DNA of 64,000 bases. Origin: Xanthomonas sp. DAR 34887. GTDB lineage: Bacteria; Pseudomonadota; Gammaproteobacteria; Xanthomonadales; Xanthomonadaceae. Both the position numbers and the translations under genes were made by a program. The stretch is taken from positions 2,209,001 through 2,273,000 of the forward strand of contig NZ_CP162490.1 in NCBI RefSeq assembly GCF_041245805.1. Direction: 5' to 3'. The notes below the pieces were generated by a model. That model was not told where the DNA came from. It saw only the letters and a program-made list of their open reading frames with translations, and made no database searches. Below are positions 44,142 through 52,335 of the stretch, piece by piece (position 1 is the stretch's first letter; every line of letters begins with the position of its first letter).

Positions 44142-45260
44142 ATGGCCGGGCCGCTGCAGCGCCGTGTCGTCGACCTGCTCGCCAGTGCCGACGTGCGCGT
44201 AGGCGGCACGCGCGCCCACGACATCGCGGTGCACGACCCGCGTTTCTATGCGCGGGTGCTGGCGCAGGGATCGCTGGGCCTGGGCGAAAGCTACATGGAC
44301 GGCTGGTGGGACGCGCCGGCGCTGGACCAGACCCTGGCGCGGCTGATCGATGCCCGGCTCGAGCAACGCGTGCACGGCATTGCCGACCTGGCCTACGCGG
44401 TACGCGCGCGCCTGTTCAACCTGCAGCGCGGGCGCCGCAGCTACGAAGTCGGGCGCCGCCATTACGACCTGGGCAACGACCTGTACCGGGCGATGCTCGG
44501 CCGCCGCCTGGTCTACAGCTGCGGCTATTGGGCCAACGCTGCCGATCTGGACGCGGCGCAGCAGGCCAAGCTGGACCTGGTCTGCCGCAAGCTGCACCTG
44601 CGCCCGGGCATGCGCGTGCTGGACATCGGCTGCGGCTGGGGCGAGGCGCTGAAGTTCGCCGCCGAGCGCTACGGCGTGGCCGGCGTCGGCGTCACCGTGT
44701 CGCGGGAACAGGCCGATTACGCGCGGCAGCTGTGCCGCGGCCTGCCGATCGAGATCCGTCTGCAGGACTACCGCGCGCTGGACGAGCGTTTCGACGCGAT
44801 CTTCTCGATCGGCATGTTCGAGCACGTCGGCGACAAGAACTATCGCAGCTATTTCGCGCGGGTACGGCAGTGCCTGCATCCGCAGGGGCTGTTCCTGCTG
44901 CATACCATCGGCAGCAACGTGTCGCGGCACCGGACCGATCCGTGGATCGCGCGCTACATCTTTCCCAACTCGATGCTGCCGTCGGCCGCGCAGATCGCCG
45001 CGGCGCTGGAAGGCCGCTTCGTCTGCGAGGACTGGCACAATTTCGGCGCCGACTACGCGCGCACGCTGCAGGCCTGGCGCGACAACGTCGAGGCCGCCTG
45101 GCCGGGACTGGATGCGCAGCGCTACGACCTGCGTTTCCGCCGCATGTGGCGCTTCTATCTGGCCGGGTCGATGGCCACCTTCCGCTGCCGCCGCGCGCAG
45201 CTGTGGCAGCTGCTGCTGTCGCCCGAAGGTGTACGCGGGGGATACCGCGCACCGCGTTGA
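44142..45260 (+). CDS. cfa: Cyclopropane-fatty-acyl-phospholipid synthase family methyltransferase
   Basis: A 372-residue enzyme (E. coli Cfa 382) that adds a methylene group from S-adenosylmethionine to unsaturated acyl chains of membrane lipids. N-terminal helical lipid-binding part: GSLGLGESYMDGWWDA. Methyltransferase: the HYDLGNDLYRAMLG motif, YSCGYW, the SAM loop VLDIGCGWGEALKFA, and FDAIFSIGMFEHVGDKNY, with the bicarbonate-site residues. ATG at 44142 follows the lipoprotein gene by 10 bp. It would act at the inner membrane surface in stationary phase or acid stress. Confidence 0.92.
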   Translation: MAGPLQRRVVDLLASADVRVGGTRAHDIAVHDPRFYARVLAQGSLGLGESYMDGWWDAPALDQTLARLIDARLEQRVHGIADLAYAVRARLFNLQRGRRSYEVGRRHYDLGNDLYRAMLGRRLVYSCGYWANAADLDAAQQAKLDLVCRKLHLRPGMRVLDIGCGWGEALKFAAERYGVAGVGVTVSREQADYARQLCRGLPIEIRLQDYRALDERFDAIFSIGMFEHVGDKNYRSYFARVRQCLHPQGLFLLHTIGSNVSRHRTDPWIARYIFPNSMLPSAAQIAAALEGRFVCEDWHNFGADYARTLQAWRDNVEAAWPGLDAQRYDLRFRRMWRFYLAGSMATFRCRRAQLWQLLLSPEGVRGGYRAPR

Positions 45261-45338
45261 GCGACGCCGGATGGTTGCCGTTGCACAACAGCCGGTAGCA
45301 TGGGCGGCACCAACCCCCGACGTGCGATTGCATCCCCC

Positions 45339-45836
45339 ATGGGAAGTTTCGACCAGACCGAGCGGCGCGTAGCCTTCACCTGCGAGCGCTATCCTGCCTT
45401 CCCCCGCGAACCGGCGGTGCTGGTCAGGCTCGTCAAACACCTCTACAAGCGCGTCCACGCCAATGCCTGCGTGCTGCTCAAGGCGCACGGGATCAGTCCG
45501 CCGGAATACGAGATCCTGATGATGCTGTACGGCACGCCGGGGCAGTGCATCACCCCGACCGAAGTGGCCGAGGCGGCGAGCGAGAAGCCTGCGAACATCA
45601 CCCGCCTCACCGACAACCTGTGCAGCAAGGGCCTGCTGTTGCGCTCGGCCAGCCCCGAGGACCGGCGCAAGATCACCTTGACCCTGCAGCCGGCCGGGAT
45701 CGCGCTGATCGACCGCATGCTGCCGCAGGTGTGCACGTTTCTGGAGGAGGAAACCGCCGGCCTGGACGAGGCCGAGCAAGTGCAGCTGGAGACGTTGCTC
45801 AAGAAGATGCTGGCCGGGATCGACCGGGCCGCCTGA
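45339..45836 (+). CDS. MarR-family transcriptional regulator
   Basis: A 165-residue winged-helix regulator. The wHTH is in YEILMMLYGTPGQCITPTEV, AEAASEKPANITRLTDNLC and SKGLLLRSASPEDRRKITLTL (wing). ATG at 45339 follows a short in-frame upstream stretch that is not conserved-looking. The target is not evident: neighbours are cfa on one side and the convergent peptidase gene on the other. A Cys in the core helix region (GQCITP) may be worth noting for redox sensing, but this is speculation. Confidence 0.88.
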   Translation: MGSFDQTERRVAFTCERYPAFPREPAVLVRLVKHLYKRVHANACVLLKAHGISPPEYEILMMLYGTPGQCITPTEVAEAASEKPANITRLTDNLCSKGLLLRSASPEDRRKITLTLQPAGIALIDRMLPQVCTFLEEETAGLDEAEQVQLETLLKKMLAGIDRAA

Positions 45837-45897
45837 CCGCGCCACTTCTGCATCCACGCTTGCCGCCGAACGCCGGGCAGCAAGCGCCCTAAACGAC

Positions 45898-45925
45898 GAC
45901 GCCGCCCGGCAATGCGGGCGGCGTC
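45898..45925. terminator. Hairpin between convergent marR and dcp genes
   Basis: GACGCCGCCCG (45898-45908) pairs perfectly with CGGGCGGCGTC (45915-45925) around GCAATG. Tails are GGGG on one side and GTCGTTTAG on the other, so it is only a weak intrinsic terminator but probably serves both genes. Confidence 0.5.
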
Positions 45926-45947
45926 GGGGTCGGCATGGCGTCGGAGG

Positions 45948-48149
45948 TCAGTCCTTGCCGGCCGGCGTCTGCGGCAAGGCGCCGTCGCCGCCGCCCGGGG
46001 TCAGGCCGCGCTTTTCCAGCAACGGCTCGATCTGCGGCGCGTGCCCGGCGAAGTCCTGGAACAGCTGCATCGCATCGACGCTGCCGCCGCGCGAGAGCAG
46101 GGTCTGGCGGAAGCGGTCGCCGTTGGCGCGGCTGAGCCCGCCATGCTGCTTGAACCACTGCTGGGTGTTGGCGTCCAGCACCTCGGACCAGATGTAGGCG
46201 TAGTAGCCGGCCGCATAGCCGCCCATGATGTGGCTGAAATAGGGCGTGCGGTAGCGCGGCGGCACCGGCGCGTAGGCGATGCCGTCGGCGGCCAGCGCCT
46301 TGGCCTCGAAGTCCATCACCCCCGATGCCGGCGGCACCTGGTCGGCGCCGAGCTGGTGCCAGCGCTGGTCGAGCATCGCCGCGCCCAGGTATTCGGTGGT
46401 GGCGAAGCCCTGGTTGAACTTGGCCGCGGCCACCACCTTGTCCAGCAAGGCCTGCGGCATCGGCGCGCCGCTCTGGTAGTGCTTGGCGTAGTGCTTGAGG
46501 ATGGCCGGGTTGTCCGCCCACATCTCGTTGACCTGCGACGGGAACTCGACGAAATCGCGCGGCACGCTGGTGCCGGAGAAGTACGGATACTTCACGTCGG
46601 AGAACATGCCGTGCAGCGCATGGCCGAACTCGTGGAACGCGGTGGTGACCTCGTCCCAGGTCAGCAGCGTCGGCTGGCCGGCCGGCGGCTTGGGAATGTT
46701 GAGGTGGTTGGCGACCACCGGCTTGTAGCCGGTCAGCGCCGACTGCGACACGTAGGAGTTCATCCACGCGCCGCCGCGCTTGGATTCGCGCGCGTACATG
46801 TCGGCGATGAAGATCGCCAGCTGCTTGCCGTCGGCATCGAACACGTCGTAGACCAGCAGGTCGTCGCGGTAGGTCGGCAGGTCGGTGCGCTGCTTGAAGG
46901 TCAGCCCGTACTCCTGGTTGGCGGCGTAGAACACGCCGTTCTCCAGCACGTTCTTCAGTTCGAAGTAGGGCTTGAGCTGGGATTCGTCGAAGTCGTACTT
47001 GGCCTGGCGCACCTTCTCGGTGTAGTAGGCCCAGTCCCAAGCTTCGAGCTTGAAGCTCGGCTTGCCGGCGGCCTTCTGTTCCTTGTCGATCATCGCCTGC
47101 AGGTCGGCGGCCTCGCGCTTGGCGTTGGCGACCGCGGCCGGCGCCAGCTTGCCGAGCATCGCATTGACCGCTTCCGGAGTCTTGGCGGTCTGGTCTTCCA
47201 GCGAGTAGGCGGCGTGGTTCGGATAGCCCAGCAGCTTGGCGCGTTCGGCGCGCAGGCTCATGATCCGCGACACCAGCGCGGTGTTGTCGTACTTGCCGCC
47301 GTGGCTGCCGCGCGACACCGAGGCTTCGTAGATCTTCTGCCGCAGCGCGCGGTCCTTGAGCTGGGTCAGCGGCGGCTGGCCGGTGGTGTTGAGCAGCGCG
47401 ATCACGTACTTGCCGTCGAGCTTGCGCGCCTTGGCCGCCTCGGCGGCCGCGGCGATCTGTTCGTCGGACAGGCCGTCGAGCTGCTTGACGTCGTCCACCA
47501 CCACCGCGGCGGCATTCACTTCGGCCAGCACGTTCTGGCTGAATTGTGTGCCGAGCTTGGCCAGTTCGGCATTCATCGCCTTGAGCTTGGTCTTGTCGGC
47601 ATCGCCGAGCTTGGCGCCGTCGCGCACGAAATCGCTGTAGTACTTCTCGACCAGGCGCACGCCCTGCGCGTCCAGGCCGAGCTGCTGGCGGGTGTCGTAC
47701 AGCGTCTGGATGCGCGCGAACAGCTTGGGATTGAGCGAGATCGTATCGCGGTGCGCGGCGAACTTGCCCGAGTACTCGGCCTGCAGCTGCTTGCGCGCAT
47801 CGTTGGTGTCGGCGCCGACCAGGTTGAAGAACACCGTGGTCGCGCGGTCCAGCACCTGGCCGCTCTTCTCCATCGCCACAATGGTGTTGTCGAACGTCGG
47901 CTTTGCCTTCTGGTTGGCGATCGCCTCCACTTCCTTCAGCTGCTGCGCCATGCCGGCGTCGAAGGCCGGGGCGAAATCGCTGTCCTTGATCCGGTCGAAC
48001 TGCGGGTAGTGCAGCGGCAGCGGACTTTCGGCGAAGAACGGATTGGCCTGCATGGCCGCTTGCGAAGCGGCGGGCGTGGCGGCGTTGGCGTAGGCGGGCA
48101 TGGCGAGTCCGAGCGTGGCGGCGAGCGCGAGGGCGAGGCGGGTGGTCAT
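45948..48149 (-). CDS. dcp: Peptidyl-dipeptidase Dcp (M3 family)
   Basis: A 733-residue zinc peptidase that removes C-terminal dipeptides. It has a signal peptide (RLALALAATLGLAMPAYANA), so it is periplasmic. The zinc motif HEFGH is in TTAFHEFGHALHGMFSD (about residue 500), with the third ligand Glu in FVEFPSQVNEMWAD. The substrate-tunnel Tyr region GYAAGYYAYIWSEVLDAN is conserved. The C-terminus is Gly/Pro-rich. A TTG directly before the ATG is not used. It is convergent with marR and divergent from the amidohydrolase gene. Confidence 0.94.
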   Translation of the reverse strand: MTTRLALALAATLGLAMPAYANAATPAASQAAMQANPFFAESPLPLHYPQFDRIKDSDFAPAFDAGMAQQLKEVEAIANQKAKPTFDNTIVAMEKSGQVLDRATTVFFNLVGADTNDARKQLQAEYSGKFAAHRDTISLNPKLFARIQTLYDTRQQLGLDAQGVRLVEKYYSDFVRDGAKLGDADKTKLKAMNAELAKLGTQFSQNVLAEVNAAAVVVDDVKQLDGLSDEQIAAAAEAAKARKLDGKYVIALLNTTGQPPLTQLKDRALRQKIYEASVSRGSHGGKYDNTALVSRIMSLRAERAKLLGYPNHAAYSLEDQTAKTPEAVNAMLGKLAPAAVANAKREAADLQAMIDKEQKAAGKPSFKLEAWDWAYYTEKVRQAKYDFDESQLKPYFELKNVLENGVFYAANQEYGLTFKQRTDLPTYRDDLLVYDVFDADGKQLAIFIADMYARESKRGGAWMNSYVSQSALTGYKPVVANHLNIPKPPAGQPTLLTWDEVTTAFHEFGHALHGMFSDVKYPYFSGTSVPRDFVEFPSQVNEMWADNPAILKHYAKHYQSGAPMPQALLDKVVAAAKFNQGFATTEYLGAAMLDQRWHQLGADQVPPASGVMDFEAKALAADGIAYAPVPPRYRTPYFSHIMGGYAAGYYAYIWSEVLDANTQQWFKQHGGLSRANGDRFRQTLLSRGGSVDAMQLFQDFAGHAPQIEPLLEKRGLTPGGGDGALPQTPAGKD

Positions 48150-48357
48150 CAAGCGGTATCCAGCGATAAGGTCGGACCATGCAGGCTACCCCACTGCGGC
48201 GCGTGCGACCCGTGACTAAAGCCATGGGCACTGTGCCGCAGCGCAGCACATGCTGCGGCGCGCTTGCCTTCGTCGCGGCGGCGGCGTCATATAGCGCCTG
48301 ACCGATGCAGACCACTGCCATTGTGTGAAGACGGCCGACGGCCGCGGGGAGAAATCG

Positions 48358-50400
48358 ATGAAAGCGATCTTCGGCTTGTGCGTGGCCGCGTGCGCGGCAT
48401 GGGCGGCGCCGGCGTGGTCGGCGCAGACGCTGCGCTACGTGGTGTTGGTGGACGGCGGCAAGCAGGCCGGGCAGCAGAATGTCAGCGTCGGCGACGACGG
48501 CGTCACCCGGGTCGACTTCGTGTTCAAGGACAACGGTCGCGGCCCGGAACTGAAGGAGCAGTACACGCTGGCTGCCGATGGCACCTTCAAGACCTACCAG
48601 GTGAAGGGCACCTCCACCTTCGGTGCGCCGGTGGACGAGCGCTTCAGCCGCGACGGCGAGCGCGTGCAGTGGAAGTCCACGTCCGACCAGGGCGAGCGGC
48701 GCGTGGCCGGCGGCGCGCAGTACTGGCCGCTCGGCGGCACCCCGGCGGCGACCTCGGCGGCGGTGGCCGCGCTGAGCCGCCGCGCCGACGGCAAGCTGCC
48801 GCTGATCCCCAGCGGCGCGCTGACCCTGCGCAAACTGCAGCAGGCGCAGGTCGGCCAGGGCAACAGCGCGCGCAAGGTGCAACTGGTGGCGCTGACCGGG
48901 GTCGGCTTCACCCCCACCTTCGCCTGGCTCACCACCGACGCCGCGCCACGCCTGTTCGCGTTCATCGCGCCGGGCTGGATGCAAATGATCGAGACCGGCT
49001 ACGAAAAGGATGCCGGCGCGCTGGAAGCGGCGCAGAGACAGGCCGAGGCCACCGCCCTGGTCGAGTTGCAGCAGCGCCTGGCGCATCCCTTGCCCGGCAC
49101 TACGCTGATCCGCAACGCGCGCGTGTTCGACAGCGAGCACGCCACGCTCGGCGCCGCCTCCGACGTACTGCTGCGCGACGGCAAGATCGTCTCCGTGGTC
49201 GCCACCGGTAGCGCGCAGGCGGCCGCGCAGCAGGTGGTCGATGCGCAAGGGCGGGTGCTGCTGCCAGGCCTGTTCGACATGCACGGGCACGTCGGTCGCT
49301 GGGACGGCGGCCTGCACCTGGCCGCCGGCGTCACCACCGTGCGCGACATGGGCAACGACAACGCCACGCTGCAGCAGGTGATGCAGGAAGAGCGCGCCGG
49401 CCAGTTGCTGATGCCGAGCCTGGTCGCCTGCGGCTTCCTGGAGGGCGAAAGCCCGATGGCGGCGCGCAACGGCTTCGTGGTCAGCACCCAGGCGCAGGCC
49501 AACGAGGCGGTCGACTGGTACGCGGCGCACGGCTACGTCGGGATCAAGATCTACAACTCGTTCCCGCAGGCGCTGGTGCGCGACACCGCCGCCTATGCGC
49601 ACGCCAAGGGCCTGCGCGTGAGCGGGCACATCCCCGTGCACATGCTCGCGCACGAGGCGGTGGAACAGGGCTACGACGAGATCCAGCACATCAACCAGGT
49701 GCTGCTGAACTTCTACGCCACCCACGACACCGATACGCGCACGCTGGAGCGTTTCTACCTGCCGGCCAAGCGCACCGCCGACCTGGATTTCGACTCGGCG
49801 CCGGTGCAGGCCTTCGTGCAGGAGCTGGCCAAGCGGCAGATCGCCATCGATTCGACGGTGGCCACCTTCGACTTCATCCGCCAGCGCCCGGGCGAGCTGT
49901 CGCAGGCCTATGCCGCGGTCGCCGCGCATCTGCCGCCGGACGTGCAGCGCGGGCTGCGCAGCGCCGAATTCGACATTCCCGACGATGCCACCGCGGCGCT
50001 GTACAACCGTTCCTACGAAAAGATGGTGGCCTTCGTCGGGCGCCTGTACCGGGCCGGGGTACCGCTGGTCGCCGGCACCGACGCCACCCCCGGCTTCACC
50101 CTGCAGCGCGAGATCGAACTGTACGTGCAGGCCGGGCTGACCCCGGCGCAGGCGTTGCAGGTGGCGACCTGGAACGGCGCCAAGTACTCGCGCACGCTGG
50201 ACAGCCGCGGCTCGATCGCGCCGGGCAAGCGCGCCGACCTGATCCTGGTCGACGGCGACCCGACCCGCGACATTGCCGATCTGCGCAAGGTCGCGCTGGT
50301 GGTCAAGCAGGGCACCGCGTACTACCCCAGCGAGGTCTACGCGGCGCTGGGCATCGAACCGTTCGCCGCGCCCGCGCGCATCGCCACTGCCGAGGAGTGA
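48358..50400 (+). CDS. Secreted amidohydrolase-family protein
   Basis: A 680-residue protein with a signal peptide (MKAIFGLCVAACAAWAAPAW). Residues 20-250 form an N-terminal domain with no recognised family. Residues about 260-680 are a TIM-barrel amidohydrolase: DMHGHVG (HxH metal site, about 303-309), the bridging Lys in GYVGIKIYN, His in VSGHIPVH and IQHINQ, and Asp in AGTDATPGF. The end has GKRADLILVDGDP. This resembles imidazolonepropionase- or prolidase-like enzymes; the substrate is unknown. It starts at ATG 48358 after GGGGAGA. The gpx gene begins 4 bp after the stop. Confidence 0.87.
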   Translation: MKAIFGLCVAACAAWAAPAWSAQTLRYVVLVDGGKQAGQQNVSVGDDGVTRVDFVFKDNGRGPELKEQYTLAADGTFKTYQVKGTSTFGAPVDERFSRDGERVQWKSTSDQGERRVAGGAQYWPLGGTPAATSAAVAALSRRADGKLPLIPSGALTLRKLQQAQVGQGNSARKVQLVALTGVGFTPTFAWLTTDAAPRLFAFIAPGWMQMIETGYEKDAGALEAAQRQAEATALVELQQRLAHPLPGTTLIRNARVFDSEHATLGAASDVLLRDGKIVSVVATGSAQAAAQQVVDAQGRVLLPGLFDMHGHVGRWDGGLHLAAGVTTVRDMGNDNATLQQVMQEERAGQLLMPSLVACGFLEGESPMAARNGFVVSTQAQANEAVDWYAAHGYVGIKIYNSFPQALVRDTAAYAHAKGLRVSGHIPVHMLAHEAVEQGYDEIQHINQVLLNFYATHDTDTRTLERFYLPAKRTADLDFDSAPVQAFVQELAKRQIAIDSTVATFDFIRQRPGELSQAYAAVAAHLPPDVQRGLRSAEFDIPDDATAALYNRSYEKMVAFVGRLYRAGVPLVAGTDATPGFTLQREIELYVQAGLTPAQALQVATWNGAKYSRTLDSRGSIAPGKRADLILVDGDPTRDIADLRKVALVVKQGTAYYPSEVYAALGIEPFAAPARIATAEE

Positions 50401-50404
50401 ATGC

Positions 50405-50896
50405 ATGGACACGCCGACCACCGCCTACGCCTTCACCGCCGACGATCTCGATGGCCGCCCGCAGCCGCTTGCCGACTACGCGGGCAAGGTGCTGTTGATC
50501 GTCAATGTCGCCTCCAAGTGCGGCTTTACCCCGCAATATGCCGGACTGCAGGCGCTGTGGCAGCGCTACCGCGAACGCGGACTGGTAGTGCTGGGATTTC
50601 CCTGCGACCAGTTCGGCCACCAAGAACCCGGCGACGCGGACGAGATCAAGCAATTCTGCACGCTCAACTACGAAGTCGATTTCCCGATGTTCGCCAAGGT
50701 GCAGGTCAACGGCGACGCCGCGCATCCGCTGTGGCAATGGCTCAAGCAGCAGAAGTCCGGCCTGCTCGGCATCGCCGCGATCAAGTGGAACTTCAGCAAG
50801 TTCCTAGTCGGCCGCGATGGCCGCGTGCTGGCGCGCTATGCGCCAACCGACAAGCCGGAAGCGCTGGCCGACGATATCGAGCGGGCGCTGGGGTGA
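50405..50896 (+). CDS. Glutathione/thioredoxin peroxidase (Gpx family)
   Basis: A 163-residue peroxidase that reduces hydroperoxides. The catalytic Cys is in VNVASKCGFTPQY (near residue 37), Gln is replaced or displaced, and the Trp/Asn motif is KWNFSKFLV. The second Cys in FPCDQFGHQEP is the usual resolving position, which fits thioredoxin-dependent action. It starts at the ATG 4 bp after the amidohydrolase stop, so the two are almost certainly co-transcribed. It is followed by a REP palindrome. Confidence 0.93.
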   Translation: MDTPTTAYAFTADDLDGRPQPLADYAGKVLLIVNVASKCGFTPQYAGLQALWQRYRERGLVVLGFPCDQFGHQEPGDADEIKQFCTLNYEVDFPMFAKVQVNGDAAHPLWQWLKQQKSGLLGIAAIKWNFSKFLVGRDGRVLARYAPTDKPEALADDIERALG

Positions 50897-50927
50897 GCTG
50901 GGTCGATGCGCGACGCGATCTGTTTTT

Positions 50928-50995
50928 TGTAGGAGCGGCTTCAGCCGCGACAGGCGCTACGGATAGCGCCTGTCGCGGCTGAAGCCGCTCCTACA
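50928..50995. repeat. Perfect REP pair with 32-bp arms
   Basis: Two type A palindromes face each other, and the match extends to a perfect 32-nt inverted repeat: the left arm starts TGTAGGAGCGGCTTCAGCCG (50928-50959), the right arm is its exact complement (50964-50995), and the loop is CGGA. It lies between the convergent gpx and fpr genes. Such pairs act as transcript ends or supercoiling sites in other bacteria. Confidence 0.9.
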
Positions 50996-51037
50996 GGGGC
51001 GCGCGCCGCGGTCGACGGGCGCACGCCTGGTGCTGCG

Positions 51038-51817
51038 TCACTTCTCGACGAAGGCGCGCTCGAACACGTAATGGCCCGGGGTGCCGATCCGCGAGGAGGC
51101 GACGAAGCCGCGCGCGTCCAGGGTCTGGCGCAGGTCGGCCAGCATCTGCGGGCTGCCGCAGATCATCGCCCGGTCGTATTCCGGGTTCAGCGGCGGCAGC
51201 CCCAGGGTCTGCTGCATGCGTCCGCTTTCCAGCAGTTCGGTGAGGCGGCCGCGGTTGCGGAAGTCCTCGCGGGTCACCGCGGGGTAGTACAGCAGTTTTT
51301 CGCGGATGGTCTCGCCGAGGAACTCGTGCTGCGGCAGCTCGTTTTCGAAGTAATCGCGGTAGGCCAGGTCTTTTTCGAAGCGCACGCCGTGGGTGAGGAT
51401 CACCTTGTCGAAGCGCTCGTAGGTTTCCGGGTCCTTGATCACCGACAGCCACGGCGCCAGGCCGGTGCCGGTGCCGAGCAGGTACAGGTGCCGGCCAGGG
51501 TGCAGGTCGCTGATCAGCAGGGTGCCGGTGGGCTTCTTGCCGACCAGCACCGCATCGCCCGGCTTGATGTGCTGCAGGCGCGAGGTCAGCGGGCCGTCGG
51601 GCACCTTGATGCTGAAGAACTCCAGCCGCTCTTCCCAGTTGGCGCTGGCGATGGAGTAGGCGCGCAGCAGCGGCCGCGTCTCCGTCTCCAGGCCGATCAT
51701 CACGAACTGGCCGTTGTCGAAGCGGAAGCCTTCGTTGCGGGTGGTGGTGAAGCTGAAGTAGTCGTCGGTCCAGTGACGGACCTTGAGCACCGTTTCGGGG
51801 CCAAAAGCAGAGGACAT
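51038..51817 (-). CDS. fpr: Ferredoxin/flavodoxin-NADP reductase
   Basis: A 259-residue FAD enzyme that moves electrons between NADPH and ferredoxin or flavodoxin. FAD binding is at RAYSIASANWEERLEF (about 53-68). The NADP site is YLLGTGTGLAPWLSVI (about 112-127), with the later CGSP motif (ICGSPQML). The C-terminal VFERAFVEK holds the terminal aromatic region of the bacterial subclass. Role in oxidative stress and iron handling is known in other bacteria. A -10-like TAGAAT (51851-51856 on the minus strand) lies 34 bp before the start, just downstream of a perfect palindrome. Confidence 0.93.
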   Translation of the reverse strand: MSSAFGPETVLKVRHWTDDYFSFTTTRNEGFRFDNGQFVMIGLETETRPLLRAYSIASANWEERLEFFSIKVPDGPLTSRLQHIKPGDAVLVGKKPTGTLLISDLHPGRHLYLLGTGTGLAPWLSVIKDPETYERFDKVILTHGVRFEKDLAYRDYFENELPQHEFLGETIREKLLYYPAVTREDFRNRGRLTELLESGRMQQTLGLPPLNPEYDRAMICGSPQMLADLRQTLDARGFVASSRIGTPGHYVFERAFVEK

Positions 51818-51863
51818 GCCGTTGATCGTGATGGGGAAGGAGCGGGCGCCATTCTACCCCATG

Positions 51864-51898
51864 CCATCCCAAATGAGAGGAAATCTCATTTGGGATGG
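51864..51898. promoter_or_regulatory. Perfect 15-bp palindrome upstream of fpr
   Basis: CCATCCCAAATGAGA (51864-51878) and its exact reverse complement TCTCATTTGGGATGG (51884-51898) are separated by GGAAA. It is within the fpr upstream region, directly next to the -10-like TAGAAT. No T run follows on the minus strand, so it is a candidate operator rather than a terminator. It could still end the 51915-52310 transcript. Confidence 0.55.
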
Positions 51899-51914
51899 TT
51901 CATCCCGGCGCGTG

Positions 51915-52310
51915 TCACTTCTCGAACGACAGTTCGTAGGACAGGTACAGCGGCACCTTCGGCGGGACCAGCAACGGGCGCTGGCGCAGGAAGCGCTCCA
52001 GGCACAGCGCCAGCGGCGTGGTGCCGTTGCGCCAGCTCGCGCCGACGTTGCCGTCGGCCTGCAGCTGGACCACGACCACGAACGGCGAGGTGTCCGGGCG
52101 CGGCGTGGCGCAGCTGGCCACGCCCTCGTCCAGCGCCGCGCGTTGCAGCGCCTGCAGGCGTTCGGCCAGCGCGCCGGGCAGCGCGGCTTCGTCGCGGTCG
52201 GCCAGGGCCTTGGCGGCGGCGTAGTCGGAGGGGCCGGGAACCGGGTCGGCCGCGGCAGCGGGGAACGCCACGGCGGCGGCAAGCAGGCAGGGCAGGAGGC
52301 GTCGCAGCAT
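51915..52310 (-). CDS. Periplasmic protein of unknown function
   Basis: A 131-residue protein with a Sec signal (LLPCLLAAAVAFPAAAADP). The mature part contains a helical segment (ALPGALAERLQALQRAALDE), a strand-rich segment (FVVVVQLQADGNVGASW), and the end PLYLSYELSF. Two Cys residues (SCATPRP, ALCLERF) may pair in the periplasm. The strand motif is reminiscent of TonB-like C-terminal domains, but the match is too weak to call. It lies on the same strand, 25 bp downstream of the ABC exporter gene, and may be co-transcribed. Confidence 0.65.
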   Translation of the reverse strand: MLRRLLPCLLAAAVAFPAAAADPVPGPSDYAAAKALADRDEAALPGALAERLQALQRAALDEGVASCATPRPDTSPFVVVVQLQADGNVGASWRNGTTPLALCLERFLRQRPLLVPPKVPLYLSYELSFEK

Positions 52311-52335
52311 GGCGGATCCGAAGGACAGGCGAGGC

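Noticed and set aside
45889..50421. A 1.5-kb-residue antisense reading frame across the dcp and amidohydrolase genes
   Set aside because: Arg/Gly/Ala-rich translation without family motifs, and it lies over two clear genes with intact catalytic motifs.
51864..51898. Simple intrinsic terminator of the 51915-52310 gene
   Set aside because: No T tract follows on the minus strand, and the palindrome abuts a -10-like box of fpr; kept as a candidate operator.
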